From contig NZ_PVYW01000009.1 of NCBI RefSeq assembly GCF_003001675.1, positions 186,001 to 250,000 of the forward strand: a DNA stretch of 64,000 bases, in the 5' to 3' direction. A program made the position numbers and the translations under genes. The notes below the pieces were generated by a model, which was given only the letters and a program-made list of their open reading frames with translations, searched no databases and had not been told where the DNA came from. The stretch is from Cohnella sp. SGD-V74 (GTDB taxonomy: Bacteria; Bacillota; Bacilli; Paenibacillales; Paenibacillaceae). The number at the start of each line of letters is the position of its first letter. Position 1 is the stretch's first letter. This document shows positions 35,269 through 44,308 of this stretch, piece by piece.

Positions 35269-36168
35269 TCATAATTCGACAACCGCTCGCCGAATCCTTG
35301 TACTTCCGGTACTGTCGCCGAGTCCACCCACCCTCAAGTGCTCTCGCGGCCTTGCCCCGGTTGGCGTCACAGTGCGCGAAAGCGCGTCCGATATTGGCTG
35401 GGGGGGAAGCTGGTAGCGGGAACGGAAGGCGCGGCAAAAATAAGGATAGCTGTGAAATCCGCAAGCGTCGGATATTTCTTCTAGCGGCAAGTCAGTGTGA
35501 AGAATGCGTTCGGCCGCGATGGACAGGCGTACGTCCACCGCGTAGCGGATCATGGATTGGGCAAACGTCCGCTTGAACAGATGGACGGCCGTGGAGACGC
35601 TGACGCCGAAGCGTTCGGCGATTTCCCCAAGGGCCAGTTGATCCGTCGCATGCTGCTCGATATACCGCTTGATGCGGTAGGGCAGAAACTTCTCGGACCG
35701 GTTGGCGTTCGCCGTCTGCTGGCGCACCGCCCGCTCAAGCGTCAGACATAGCGCTTTAAGCAGGTGTTCTACTAGTTCCGAATTGTCCTCATGTAGGTTC
35801 CGCTTCTCCTCGATCAATCTTTTCCACAGAAACAGAGTATCGTCGCTCATTTCGATCAGAGCTTTGTCGGGAAAGCCGCACCGTTCAAGCCAATGCGAGA
35901 CCCATTCTCCATCGCAGAAAAAATAATAATCCGCGCTCTCTCGCTCGGGATCGGCGTCTATGAACAATTGATAGCTCTCTCCCGGCTTCGAGACGATTAA
36001 ATCGCCTGCTTCGACTTCCAGCAGCTTGCCGTTAATGGTCGCCTGGCAGCTTCCCTTGACCTGCAGCCTGACGAGCAGATAGGAGGGAACTCCTTTCTCC
36101 AGACTGCGGAAAGGCTTGCGGTGAACGGAATAGCCGGCAGAGTGCAATCTGACCGAATGCTGCGCCAA
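35269..36168 (-). CDS. AraC-family transcriptional regulator
   Basis: A 299-residue regulator. The N-terminal cupin-like sensor has QVKGSCQATINGK and VEAGDLIVSKPGESYQLFI. The C-terminal double helix-turn-helix is LALGEIAERFGVSVSTAVHL and LEEISDACGFHSYPYFCRAF. A tail of about 35 residues continues past the fold. AGGAGGT is seven bases from a TTG at 36168; the longer frame from 36189 starts before that site and is rejected. It is divergent from the isomerase/Gfo-Idh pair, a likely target, and is followed at once by the dual-kinase gene. Confidence 0.87.
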   Translation of the reverse strand: MAQHSVRLHSAGYSVHRKPFRSLEKGVPSYLLVRLQVKGSCQATINGKLLEVEAGDLIVSKPGESYQLFIDADPERESADYYFFCDGEWVSHWLERCGFPDKALIEMSDDTLFLWKRLIEEKRNLHEDNSELVEHLLKALCLTLERAVRQQTANANRSEKFLPYRIKRYIEQHATDQLALGEIAERFGVSVSTAVHLFKRTFAQSMIRYAVDVRLSIAAERILHTDLPLEEISDACGFHSYPYFCRAFRSRYQLPPQPISDALSRTVTPTGARPREHLRVGGLGDSTGSTRIRRAVVEL

Positions 36169-36266
36169 TTCGTCTACCTCCTGCGCCAAGTGGATTCGAG
36201 CGGCATTTTCTCACCTATTACGAAATAACATTTTGCCAAATAAGTCAATAGTCATCAAATCGGCTA

Positions 36267-36295
36267 TTCAACGGGCGGCTTAATGAGGTTAATCT
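36267..36295 (+). promoter_or_regulatory. Promoter of the isomerase/dehydrogenase pair
   Basis: TTCAAC (36267-36272), 17-base spacer, TAATCT (36290-36295), in the gap divergent from the AraC gene. Confidence 0.5.
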
Positions 36296-36328
36296 GATGG
36301 CGAGAATACTATGGGGGAGGAAAGAGGC

Positions 36329-37114
36329 GTGAGGAATAAAATATCCGTTCAGTTGTACACGCTCCGTGAGCAATGCGCGGCCGACTTTCCGGGGGTGCTT
36401 CGCGAGCTGTCGCGAATCGGTTACAGCGCCGTCCAGTTCGCCGGGTTCCACGGATACGATCAAGCTTTGCTCAGATCGGTGCTGGAGGAGACGGGGCTTC
36501 GCGTGTCCGGCCTGCATTACGGCGGGGATCAGCTGCTGAACGAGCCGGAGCGGGCGATTGCGGAAGCGAAATATTTCGGAACGCCCGACATCGTGTGCGC
36601 GGGAATAGGCGGGGACTCCCGGGACGAAGCGGGATACCGGACGCTCAAGCTTCGGTTCAACGAACTCGCGGATCGTCTGCGCAGCGAGGGATTGCGGATC
36701 AGCTATCATAACCACGCCTTCGAATTCGACACGACGGTGGACGGGAAGGACGCGCTGTCGTATCTGATCGCGCCGGAGGCGGACAATATCCTTCTGGCGG
36801 AACCAGACGTCTATTGGCTGAAGAAGGGCGGCCGCGATCCGGTCGGGTTCCTCGCTCCGTATGCCGGCCGCGTACCGATTCTGCACTTGAAGGATATGAC
36901 GGACGACGAGGAGCAGGCTTTCGCCGAGATCGGCACGGGGACGATCGATTTCGAAGCGATTCTTCGCTGGGGGGAAGCTTCGGGCGTCGAATGGTACGTC
37001 GTGGAGCAGGATAGCTGCAAGACCGATCCGCTGGAATGCGTCAAGACGAGCTATTCGAATTTGGTTCGGCTTATAGACAAGATTGAGGAAGGCGAGGGGG
37101 CTCGACATGGCTAA
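36329..37114 (+). CDS. Sugar phosphate isomerase/epimerase (AP endonuclease 2 fold)
   Basis: A 261-residue TIM barrel of the xylose-isomerase-like family. Metal-site residues are in AISYHNHAFEF-like ISYHNHAFEFD, LLAEPDVYWLKKGG, ILHLKDM and WYVVEQDSC. Members epimerise or isomerise sugars, inositol intermediates or 3-keto sugars. The GTG at 36329 is eight bases after GGGAGG; an ATG at 36311 overlaps that site and is less likely. Its stop overlaps the Gfo/Idh/MocA gene by 8 bp, a common pairing in inositol and keto-sugar pathways. Confidence 0.87.
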   Translation: MRNKISVQLYTLREQCAADFPGVLRELSRIGYSAVQFAGFHGYDQALLRSVLEETGLRVSGLHYGGDQLLNEPERAIAEAKYFGTPDIVCAGIGGDSRDEAGYRTLKLRFNELADRLRSEGLRISYHNHAFEFDTTVDGKDALSYLIAPEADNILLAEPDVYWLKKGGRDPVGFLAPYAGRVPILHLKDMTDDEEQAFAEIGTGTIDFEAILRWGEASGVEWYVVEQDSCKTDPLECVKTSYSNLVRLIDKIEEGEGARHG

Positions 37115-38210
37115 ATTAAAGGTCGGCATCATCGGTACGGGCAACATAAGCGGGATTTACTTCAACAACGGGAAACGCTTCGAGTCGATGGAAGTCGTGG
37201 CATGCGCGGACCTGGACGTGGAACGGGCCAAAGCCGTCGGACAACAATACGGCGTTCGCGGCGGTTCGGTGGACGAACTGCTCGCGGACCCGGACATTCA
37301 GATGGTGATCAACCTGACGATCCCTCAAGCGCATGCGCCCGTCGCGCTGCAGGCGCTGGAAGCGGGAAAGCACGTCTACACGGAGAAACCGCTGGCCGCT
37401 ACGCGGGAGGAAGGACTTCGCGTTCTTGAAGCTGCGCGCAGCAAAGGCTTGCGAGTCGGCGGCGCGCCGGATACTTTCCTGGGCGGCGGCATCCAGACGT
37501 GCATTAAGCTGATCGAAGACGGCGAGATCGGAACGCCGATCGGCGCAACCGCATTCATGATGGGCAGCGGGCCGGAAGCCTGGCACCCGAATCCCGACTT
37601 CTTCTACCAGCCCGGCGGCGGACCGCTGTTCGATATGGGGCCATATTATTTGACCGCGCTGATCGCGCTGCTCGGCCCGATCGCGAGGGTGACCGGCTCG
37701 GCGAAAATCTCGTTCCCGGAACGGGTCGCCACAAGCGAGAAGCTGTACGGGAAGAAGATCAAAGTCGAGACGCCGACGCACATCGGGGGCTTGCTCGATT
37801 TTGCCTCCGGTCCGATGGCGACGCTGCTGACAAGCTTCGATATCAATGGCGGTTCCGTGCTGCCGCGGATCGAGCTGTACGGAAGCAAGGGGACGCTGCT
37901 GGTGCCGGACCCGAATACGTTCGACGGGCCGGTGAAGCTGAAGCGGGCGGGCGAACAGGAATGGTCGGAGATTCCGCTCACGCACGGCAAGTCCGAGAAC
38001 GCGCGGGGCATCGGGGCCGCGGACATGGCGCAGGCGATTGCGACGGGACGCGAACACCGTGCGAGCGGCGACTTGGCCTATCACGTGCTCGATGCGATGT
38101 TCGGCATTCTTGACTCTTCCGCGAATCACGCTCATTATGCGATGCAGAGCACTTGCCGGAAACCGGCTCCGTTCCCGACGGGGCTTGCGGATGCCGAGCT
38201 GGATCGGTAA
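37107..38210 (+). CDS. Gfo/Idh/MocA-family oxidoreductase
   Basis: A 367-residue NAD(P)-dependent dehydrogenase. The Rossmann motif is GIIGTGNISGIYF near residue 6, and EKPLAAT carries the conserved catalytic Lys of the EKP motif. The C-terminal alpha/beta domain includes GGGPLFDMGPYYLTALI, where the His of the usual GxxxDxGxH motif is replaced by Tyr. Substrates are typically sugars or cyclitols oxidised at a ring hydroxyl. GAGGGGG supports the ATG at 37107. The terminator at 38269 ends the pair. Confidence 0.9.
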   Translation: MAKLKVGIIGTGNISGIYFNNGKRFESMEVVACADLDVERAKAVGQQYGVRGGSVDELLADPDIQMVINLTIPQAHAPVALQALEAGKHVYTEKPLAATREEGLRVLEAARSKGLRVGGAPDTFLGGGIQTCIKLIEDGEIGTPIGATAFMMGSGPEAWHPNPDFFYQPGGGPLFDMGPYYLTALIALLGPIARVTGSAKISFPERVATSEKLYGKKIKVETPTHIGGLLDFASGPMATLLTSFDINGGSVLPRIELYGSKGTLLVPDPNTFDGPVKLKRAGEQEWSEIPLTHGKSENARGIGAADMAQAIATGREHRASGDLAYHVLDAMFGILDSSANHAHYAMQSTCRKPAPFPTGLADAELDR

Positions 38211-38268
38211 ATAAGATCGCCGGTTCTCCATTTCGTTCCGGACCATTCATATTCGCTATCATTCTGGG

Positions 38269-38300
38269 AAAGCCGACTCCGCTGAGGAGATTCGGCTTTT
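38269..38300 (+). terminator. Terminator of the isomerase/dehydrogenase pair
   Basis: AAAGCCGA (38269-38276) pairs with TCGGCTTT (38292-38299), with inner CTCC/GGAG and a short T-run. Confidence 0.8.
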
Positions 38301-38314
38301 CGGCGTGGTGCGGC

Positions 38315-38342
38315 TTGCATATCGGGCCGAGCTTGGTAAACT
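38315..38342 (+). promoter_or_regulatory. Promoter of the flavin monooxygenase gene
   Basis: TTGCAT (38315-38320), 16-base spacer, TAAACT (38337-38342), directly before the Fur box. Confidence 0.6.
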
Positions 38343-38348
38343 AGTAAA

Positions 38349-38363
38349 TGATAATGATTATCG
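38349..38363. promoter_or_regulatory. Fur box
   Basis: TGATAATGATTATCG, a 7-1-7 Fur-type site, located at about the transcription start of the flavin monooxygenase gene. It predicts repression when iron is plentiful. Confidence 0.8.
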
Positions 38364-38397
38364 TTATTAATCGGATGTAGAGGGAAGGTAGCTGCGA

Positions 38398-39702
38398 GTG
38401 AAGGCGAACAAGCAATTGTGCATCGGATTTTCTTTATCGGCCACTTGGATGAAAGGGTACGGCTGGCGCAAGCCGGATAGCGGCGTGGAACGGATGGATT
38501 CGATCGAGTATTACATCGAGTTGGCCAAGCTGGCGGAGAAGGCCAAGCTCGATTTTTTGTTCAGGGCCGATTATCTCTACGTGAGTCCGCAAATGCTGGG
38601 CGATTCCGCCAACTACGGCAGTCCCGACCCTACGCTCCTGTTCGCGGCGATCGCCCGCGAGACGGAGCGGATTGGATTGGTGACGACGGTGTCCACGACG
38701 TTTAACCCGCCGTATGTCGCGGCCAGGCAGCTTCAGTCTCTGCACTGGCTCAGCAACGGGCGCGCCGGCTGGAACATTGTCACTTCGATCGAAGGCGCGG
38801 ACAATTTCGGCGATGCGCCAATGCCGTCTCCGCAAGCGAGGTACGCGAGAGCAAGGGAGTTCACCGACGTCGTGCGGAAGCTGTGGGCCAGCTTCCCGCG
38901 CGAAGCGATAGTGGTCGACCGCGAGTCGGGTCAGTTTTCCGATCCGGAGCGGGTGCGTCCGATCGAGCATTCGGGCGAGTATTTCAGCGTCAAGGGCCCG
39001 CTCACGCTGCCTGCCCATTCATCGGGAACCCCGCCTCTGTTCCAGGCGGGCGCATCGGACATTGGTCGGGATTTCGCTTCTTCGTTAGCGGATGCGATTT
39101 TCGCGGCGATGCCGGATCTCGAGTCGGGCGTGGAGCTGCGAGGCGATTTAAGGAAGAGGGCGGAGCAACAGGGACGTCATCCGGACGCGGTCAAGGTTCT
39201 GCCCGGGTTGTACTTTTTCTTGGCCGATACCCGCGAGGAAGCCCAGACGTTATTCGAGACCGCGAATGCGCATTTCAGCACGGAACGCAGGCTTGCTTCG
39301 CTCCGATCCGTGCTGGGTCTTGATCTAAGCGGGCGTGCACCGAGCGATCGCGTGACCGCCGCCGATCTTCCCGATCCGGATCAGCCGGTCCGCAGCCGAA
39401 CGCATGCCGAGCTGCTGCGCGGGTATATCGCCCGCAGCGAGCCGACGGTGTCGGAGGTGCTGGCACGACCCGAGGTGGTCGGATCGGCGCATTGGGTATC
39501 GGTCGGTACGGTCGAGGACGTGCTGAACGATATTTTGCAGCGCTTCGAAGCGGGGGCGATCGACGGGTTTATCGCGCTTCCGGGCGGATCGGAAAGGTCG
39601 ATGGAGCTGTTCTTCGAACGGCTGATGCCGCAGCTGGCGGAGCGGGGCCTGTTCAGAAGCGAATATACGGGTTCGACGCTGAGGGAGCATCTGGGCATTT
39701 GA
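38398..39702 (+). CDS. NtaA/SnaA/DszA-type flavin-dependent monooxygenase
   Basis: A 434-residue LLM-class (bacterial luciferase-like) monooxygenase using reduced FMN. Family marks are DFLFRADY near residue 53, TVSTTFNPPYVAARQLQSL near 96, SNGRAGWNIVTS near 120 and PPLFQAGASDIGRDFA near 210. The NtaA group attacks chelators and sulfur or nitrogen heterocycles. The start is GTG behind AGGGAAGGT. A promoter with a Fur box at 38349 shows iron control. I infer a link to a chelator or siderophore, but the substrate is unknown. Confidence 0.88.
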   Translation: MKANKQLCIGFSLSATWMKGYGWRKPDSGVERMDSIEYYIELAKLAEKAKLDFLFRADYLYVSPQMLGDSANYGSPDPTLLFAAIARETERIGLVTTVSTTFNPPYVAARQLQSLHWLSNGRAGWNIVTSIEGADNFGDAPMPSPQARYARAREFTDVVRKLWASFPREAIVVDRESGQFSDPERVRPIEHSGEYFSVKGPLTLPAHSSGTPPLFQAGASDIGRDFASSLADAIFAAMPDLESGVELRGDLRKRAEQQGRHPDAVKVLPGLYFFLADTREEAQTLFETANAHFSTERRLASLRSVLGLDLSGRAPSDRVTAADLPDPDQPVRSRTHAELLRGYIARSEPTVSEVLARPEVVGSAHWVSVGTVEDVLNDILQRFEAGAIDGFIALPGGSERSMELFFERLMPQLAERGLFRSEYTGSTLREHLGI

Positions 39703-39750
39703 TTCCGGCGTAAGCCAGAAGATTTGGCGACACCCGACAACGGGTCACCT

Positions 39751-39801
39751 CTCCCCATGATCGGCTGTGGTCGGGGAGTGGCGGAAGCCGATCATGGGGA
39801 G
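39751..39801. terminator. 16-bp perfect inverted repeat between convergent genes
   Basis: CTCCCCATGATCGGCT (39751-39766) and AGCCGATCATGGGGAG (39786-39801). It separates convergent genes; without T-runs its terminator role is only likely. Confidence 0.55.
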
Positions 39802-39807
39802 GAGCGA

Positions 39808-40347
39808 TCATTGGACCAACTCGAGCATCGGGGCTAGAATATGCTCCGCGTACTTTTCAGCCTCCCGGTCAAGATAGGCGTCCGAGCCTGCGTTCGCATT
39901 GTAGGCAACGAATGCGGGCAGGTAGGAGCCGTTGCATCTGGCAATGGTTCGTTGCAGCGGTCTTAACAATTCGCTGATCGTAAACTTGTTAAATCCGCCT
40001 GAGCGATATTGGTTTTCCGTGCCGCCGACCGTCGTTGTGATCATGAACTCCTTGCCTTCCAAATTGTCGCCTCCGGGTCCGAAAGCCCAGCCGTGCGTAA
40101 ACACGTCGTCGAACCATTTTTTTAATAGAGGAGGGCAACTGTACCAAAACAAGGGGAACTGAAGCACGATCCGGTCATATTGAAGGAGAAGCCGTTGTTC
40201 CTTTTCCACGTCGATCTCCCAATTCGGGTATTCCTGATACAGATCCCGGACATGGATGTCCGGGCGATTACCTAGTTCGAGCATGAACGCGCGATTGGCG
40301 CGGGAGTTATTCAGCTGGGGATGCGCGACAATAACCATAATTTTCAT
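39808..40347 (-). CDS. NAD(P)H oxidoreductase, flavodoxin-like fold
   Basis: A 179-residue flavoprotein of the KefF/YwrO/MdaB group reducing quinones or similar electrophiles. It shows VIVAHPQLNNSRANRAF at the flavin phosphate loop, LQFPLFWYSCPPLLKKWFDD near residue 62 and TTTVGGTENQYRSGG near 105. An ATG two codons upstream is too close to AAAGGAAG, so 40347 is used. It is divergent from an HxlR regulator, the usual arrangement of electrophile-induced quinone reductases. A palindrome at 40373 lies just upstream. Confidence 0.87.
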   Translation of the reverse strand: MKIMVIVAHPQLNNSRANRAFMLELGNRPDIHVRDLYQEYPNWEIDVEKEQRLLLQYDRIVLQFPLFWYSCPPLLKKWFDDVFTHGWAFGPGGDNLEGKEFMITTTVGGTENQYRSGGFNKFTISELLRPLQRTIARCNGSYLPAFVAYNANAGSDAYLDREAEKYAEHILAPMLELVQ

Positions 40348-40372
40348 GAACATCTTCCTTTCTCGCTTTTAC

Positions 40373-40388
40373 GTAAGCCGCGACTTAC
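40373..40388. promoter_or_regulatory. Palindrome upstream of the oxidoreductase gene
   Basis: GTAAGCCGCGACTTAC, palindromic apart from one central pair, between the oxidoreductase gene and its likely -10 (AATAAT on the minus strand, near 40399). Candidate operator. Confidence 0.5.
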
Positions 40389-40488
40389 AATCTCATTATT
40401 GTGGACGATGTCCGATTTGAAAAGTACGCTGTTTTTTCATACTAAGTCCCCTAAACCGTACTTTGAGCGCCGCTTGGGTCGGACGCCG

Positions 40489-40504
40489 GTACGATAAATC
40501 GTAC
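40489..40504. promoter_or_regulatory. Palindrome upstream of the HxlR gene
   Basis: Perfect 7-2-7 palindrome GTACGATAAATCGTAC, just before the hxlR-type promoter (TCTTAA at 40510, TATAAT at 40533-40538). Candidate autoregulatory operator. Confidence 0.6.
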
Positions 40505-40593
40505 TAGTATCTTAATTTTTAAATCCTGGTACTATAATGATGTAGGCGCAACGGTTGGCCTATCCAAATCAAACGGCTACGGGAGCGGTAAAC

Positions 40594-40941
40594 ATGGGTG
40601 ATCCAAATAAAATGGAAGGAATCGTGGCTACTCTTCATGTGGTTGGGGGAAAGTGGAAGCCGCTCATTTTGTTTATTTTGCTGCACGAGGGAACGAAGAG
40701 ATTCGGCGAATTGAAACGCCTTCTGCCAAACATCACGCAAGGAATGCTGACCAATCAGCTTCGCGAGCTCGAAAGGGACGGGATTATCGTTCGTCGGGCG
40801 TACGAGGAAATTCCGCCAAAAGTCGAATACGACTTAACCGATCACGGAAAATCGTTAAGTCCGGTGCTGAGCGGAATGTGCGGATGGGGGTTCAAGCATA
40901 TGGACTATATGGAGAAGGAGGAGGCGATGCGGACGACTTAA
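40594..40941 (+). CDS. HxlR-family transcriptional regulator
   Basis: A 115-residue winged-helix regulator: [39 protein letters not shown] and the wing [19 protein letters not shown] are the HxlR signature. HxlR proteins such as YodB and HypR sense electrophiles or disulfide stress by cysteine. Here the only Cys is near the C-terminus (SGMCGWGF) and the N-terminal sensing Cys is missing. GGGAG precedes the ATG at 40594; a TTG 13 codons upstream is less likely. It probably controls the divergent oxidoreductase. Confidence 0.88.
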   Translation: MGDPNKMEGIVATLHVVGGKWKPLILFILLHEGTKRFGELKRLLPNITQGMLTNQLRELERDGIIVRRAYEEIPPKVEYDLTDHGKSLSPVLSGMCGWGFKHMDYMEKEEAMRTT

Positions 40942-40974
40942 AGCAAATTGCAAGGAAAGTGTTAGGAACTACAG

Positions 40975-41008
40975 CATCTTCTCGCATGGAGGCGGGAGGA
41001 TGTTTTTT
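40975..41008 (+). terminator. Terminator of the HxlR gene
   Basis: CATCTTCTCGC (40975-40985) pairs fully, counting G-T pairs, with GCGGGAGGATG (40992-41002), then six T. Confidence 0.8.
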
Positions 41009-41108
41009 GTTTCTTCAATACTTTTCTAATAGCTGGCCGCGAACTTTCCTAAATCGGCTCTTCTATACTGGGGAAGAAATCGACACCCTATCGCAAAGGA
41101 AGATAAAA

Positions 41109-43034
41109 ATGATGAGGAAATGGTTGAACCCGACGTTCAAAACCAAGTTGATCGGCTCTTTTGCGATTTTGCTGCTGGTGCCGAGCTTGACGATCGGCCT
41201 GCTGTCGTACCGGAGCGCGGAGGGCAAAGTGAAGGAAGAAATTTTGCACGGCGCGGACAATACTATCGGCTTCTTGAGCAATGCGATCGAGTCGTTGATC
41301 CAACCGAAAACCGAGCAAATCGGCTATTTTGCAAGAGAACTGAAAGCGAACCCCGACGAGCTGCAGCAGTCGAAAAAGCGGCTGGAGCAGTATCAGGCGC
41401 TTCACTCCGAGATTTTCCAGGCTTACATCGGTTCGGAGTCCGGCGAATTCATAACCGCTCCCGACACGCAGATCCCGGAGGGCTACGATCCAAGAAAGCG
41501 GGATTGGTATCAGGAGGCGATGAGCGCAGGAGGTCAACCGATCATTACGGACCCCTACGAGGACGCGGGCTCTCACAGCATTGTGGTGTCCATCGCCAAG
41601 GCGCTGGAGGACGGATCCGGAGTGGTGGGCTTCGATCTGAGTCTGAACAAGCTGAGAGAGCTGACGGACAGCTACAGAGTAGGCAAGGAGGGCTTCGCCT
41701 ATATATTGGACCAGTCGGGCAAAATGATCGCTCACCCGTCGCTAAGCAGCGGCGATCAAGCGGGAGGAGAACTATACGATCCTCTGTACGCAAGCGCGTC
41801 GGGACAATATGAGCATGGCGACCGGGGACAGGAGGCGCTGACGAAGTTCGTCACGCACGAGTTGACGGGGTGGAAAATTGCCGGCACGATGTTTCAATCC
41901 GAAATCAAGCGGGAGGTTCAGCCGATCTTCCAGACTACGTTCGTGGTGGTGACCATTTCCCTGCTGGCCGGAGCGGCCGTTATCGTTCTGATCATTCTCT
42001 CTTTGCTGGGGCCGATTCGGGCGATTATGCGGGCCGCGGATAAAATAAGCGAAGGCGATCTGACGGAACGGATCGAATTGCGATCCAACGATGAGATGGG
42101 CAAGCTGGGAGCAAGATTTAATCAGATGGCCGATTCGCTGTCCGCCGTCATCTTGGGAGTTCGTCAGACGGTCGATCAGCTCGCCGCATCCTCGGAACAG
42201 CTGTCGGCCAGCTCGCACCAGACGAGCCAGGCGGCGGAGCATATCGCCCATTCGGTGCAGGACGTCGCGGAAAGCGCGGAGACGCAGGTTCGGCATGTCG
42301 CGGAAGGCGAGCAATCGATCGAGCAATTTTCGCAGGGCGTGCGGCAAATCTCGAACAATTCGTATCACGTCGCGGCCTCCGCGCAGCAATCGTCGGAATT
42401 GGCGGCCGAAGGCAGCGAGTCTCTGGGCAGCGCGGTCCGGCAGATGAACGTCATTCATCGCACGATCGTTCAAGTGTCGGAAGTTGTTCAAGGCTTGGGC
42501 AACCGTTCGCGGGAAATCGGGCAGATCGTAGGAGAGATAACGGGCATTGCTTCGCAGACGAACCTGCTCGCCCTCAATGCGGCGATCGAGGCGTCCAGGG
42601 CGGGAGAGCACGGGCGCGGCTTTGCCGTAGTGGCTCAGGAGGTTCGCAAGCTCGCCGAGCAATCCGCGCATTCCGCGGACAAAATCTCTCAATTGATCGC
42701 TTCGATCATAGGAGAAACCCGGCAGGCGGTGGACTCCATCGAACTGGGAACGCGGGAGGTCGCCGCGGGGATGAGCATCGTGAACGACGCGGATGAGTCG
42801 TTCCAGAGAATCCGGTCGTCCGTTCAGGACGTATCCGGACAGATCCAGGAAGTATCCGCGGCTTCGCAGCAGATGTCCGCAAGCACGGAGCAATTGGTAC
42901 GCGCGTCGGAGATGATCAAGAAGGCGTCCATGGATACGGCTTACGGAGCCGAGAGCATTTCGAGCGCCAGCGAGCAGCAGCTCGCCTCCATGGCGCTGGA
43001 ACTGCAGGACATGGTAAGCAAATTCCGCATTTAA
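41109..43034 (+). CDS. Methyl-accepting chemotaxis receptor with double Cache sensor
   Basis: A 641-residue chemoreceptor. Helix one is at about 12-32 and helix two at about 277-302, with a dCache-type ligand domain between them ([36 protein letters not shown]). HAMP and a signalling domain follow; the conserved hairpin tip is [20 protein letters not shown], then [16 protein letters not shown]. It should control swimming through CheA/CheW; the ligand may be an amino or organic acid as for other dCache receptors. AAAGGAAG precedes the ATG. The open frame continues upstream into the HxlR gene but those starts are not credible. Confidence 0.92.
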   Translation: MMRKWLNPTFKTKLIGSFAILLLVPSLTIGLLSYRSAEGKVKEEILHGADNTIGFLSNAIESLIQPKTEQIGYFARELKANPDELQQSKKRLEQYQALHSEIFQAYIGSESGEFITAPDTQIPEGYDPRKRDWYQEAMSAGGQPIITDPYEDAGSHSIVVSIAKALEDGSGVVGFDLSLNKLRELTDSYRVGKEGFAYILDQSGKMIAHPSLSSGDQAGGELYDPLYASASGQYEHGDRGQEALTKFVTHELTGWKIAGTMFQSEIKREVQPIFQTTFVVVTISLLAGAAVIVLIILSLLGPIRAIMRAADKISEGDLTERIELRSNDEMGKLGARFNQMADSLSAVILGVRQTVDQLAASSEQLSASSHQTSQAAEHIAHSVQDVAESAETQVRHVAEGEQSIEQFSQGVRQISNNSYHVAASAQQSSELAAEGSESLGSAVRQMNVIHRTIVQVSEVVQGLGNRSREIGQIVGEITGIASQTNLLALNAAIEASRAGEHGRGFAVVAQEVRKLAEQSAHSADKISQLIASIIGETRQAVDSIELGTREVAAGMSIVNDADESFQRIRSSVQDVSGQIQEVSAASQQMSASTEQLVRASEMIKKASMDTAYGAESISSASEQQLASMALELQDMVSKFRI

Positions 43035-43043
43035 TCGACGGGG

Positions 43044-43083
43044 GCCATCCCCAAGTCCGTTGCGACGGCTTGGGGGTGGCTTC
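43044..43083 (+). terminator. Terminator of the chemoreceptor gene
   Basis: A stem of about 16 bp (GCCATCCCCAAG with CTTGGGGGTGGC) and a T/C-rich tail. Confidence 0.75.
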
Positions 43084-43192
43084 TCTGTCTGCTTTGGCCG
43101 CTATTTCGCAATAGCGGTCGATCAACGCCCCGTCTCCCCGCCAAGTTCATCGTCACGATGTTGACGCTCTCTTGATGATTTGCATTTACGGT

Positions 43193-43221
43193 TTGACAGA
43201 GCGAAGGAAACTTACTAGAAT
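43193..43221 (+). promoter_or_regulatory. Promoter of the siderophore uptake operon
   Basis: TTGACA (43193-43198), 17-base spacer, TAGAAT (43216-43221): near consensus. Confidence 0.85.
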
Positions 43222-43234
43222 AGTTCATGTAATT

Positions 43235-43253
43235 GATAATGAGAATCATTTTC
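43235..43253. promoter_or_regulatory. Fur box of the siderophore uptake operon
   Basis: GATAATGAGAATCATTTTC matches the 19-base Fur consensus at 17 positions. It starts about 7 bases after the expected transcription start. Confidence 0.92.
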
Positions 43254-43272
43254 ATAAAAGGGAGAGTCTACG

Positions 43273-44292
43273 ATGAACAGAAAGTTTAGCAGTATGTTGT
43301 GCATGATTCTGGCTAGCTTCGTTTTGTTGGCGGGTTGCGGCAATTCGGGAAATTCCGCGAACGGCGCCTCGCCGGCAAATTCCAATACGCCTCAAGCCTC
43401 TCAAGCAAGCCCCGCAGCCGAGCCATCTCCGAGCGGAAGCGCGGAAGCGGCCGCATCTGGAGGTACGCGCAAAGTGTCGACGGCGCTCGGGGAAGTCGAA
43501 GTGCCGGCGAATCCGCAGCGCATTATCGTGAACTGGTATGTAGGCGACGTGTTCACGCTCGGGCTTAAGCCGGCAGCCTACAGCGGATGGGCGCAGAAGA
43601 CGATGCCGTTCTTCGACAAGTTCGAGGGAGTGCCGGCGATCGAGAAGTGGGAGCCGGAGGAGCTGCTGAAGTACGATCCGGATCTGATCATTACTTACGA
43701 TCCGCAAGACTTCGATAAGCTGTCCAAGATCGCCCCGGTCATCGTCGTGCCCGAAGGCGACGTCAAGACGACGGAGCGGCTCGCTTTCCTCGGTGAGGCG
43801 ACCGGCCGGACGGCGGAAGCGAGAGCCGCGATCCAGACGTTCGAGAGCAAGCTGGCGGAAGCGAAGAAGAAGCTGACGTCGGATATTTTCCGAGATAAGA
43901 CGTTCAGCGTTCTTCAGGACTGGGGCGGCGATTCCTACGGCGTCATGTACGAGACGGGCTCGCGCGGAGGCACGCTGCTGTACGAATATCTGGGACTCAA
44001 CAAGCCGGAGAAGCTGCAGCAGCTCGTCGACAGCTCGGGCAAGGGCCGCGATTCGCTGTCCTATGAAGTCGCCGCGCAATACTTCGGAGATTATGTGCTC
44101 TGGTTCCTGACGGAGGGCAAGGACTCCGAATTCGCGCAGACGGAAATCTGGAAGAGCATTCCGGCCGTGCGCGACGGACATATCGTCGACATTCCGGGAG
44201 AGTATATCGGCCTGTTCTACTATTCCGACGTAGCGAGCATGACCGCTCAACTGGATCATATTATGGACAAGCTGCTGGCGCTGTCCAAGTAA
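43273..44292 (+). CDS. Iron-siderophore binding lipoprotein
   Basis: A 339-residue FecB/FhuD-type binding protein anchored outside the membrane. The lipobox is LLAGC (Cys22), followed by a Ser/Ala/Pro linker of about 45 residues. The fold starts TALGEVEVPANPQRIIV; LLKYDPDLIITYDPQD and WKSIPAVRDGHIVDIPG are typical class III binding-protein segments. GGGAG precedes the ATG. A near-consensus promoter and Fur box show iron-starvation expression. The substrate is a ferric siderophore of unknown type. Two FecCD permeases follow. Confidence 0.92.
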   Translation: MNRKFSSMLCMILASFVLLAGCGNSGNSANGASPANSNTPQASQASPAAEPSPSGSAEAAASGGTRKVSTALGEVEVPANPQRIIVNWYVGDVFTLGLKPAAYSGWAQKTMPFFDKFEGVPAIEKWEPEELLKYDPDLIITYDPQDFDKLSKIAPVIVVPEGDVKTTERLAFLGEATGRTAEARAAIQTFESKLAEAKKKLTSDIFRDKTFSVLQDWGGDSYGVMYETGSRGGTLLYEYLGLNKPEKLQQLVDSSGKGRDSLSYEVAAQYFGDYVLWFLTEGKDSEFAQTEIWKSIPAVRDGHIVDIPGEYIGLFYYSDVASMTAQLDHIMDKLLALSK

Positions 44293-44308
44293 ACCGAAGA
44301 GGCTGATC

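Noticed and set aside
40653..41108. N-terminal extension of the chemoreceptor into the HxlR gene
   Set aside because: The frame is open by chance; the ribosome site, membrane helix and family start all point to 41109.
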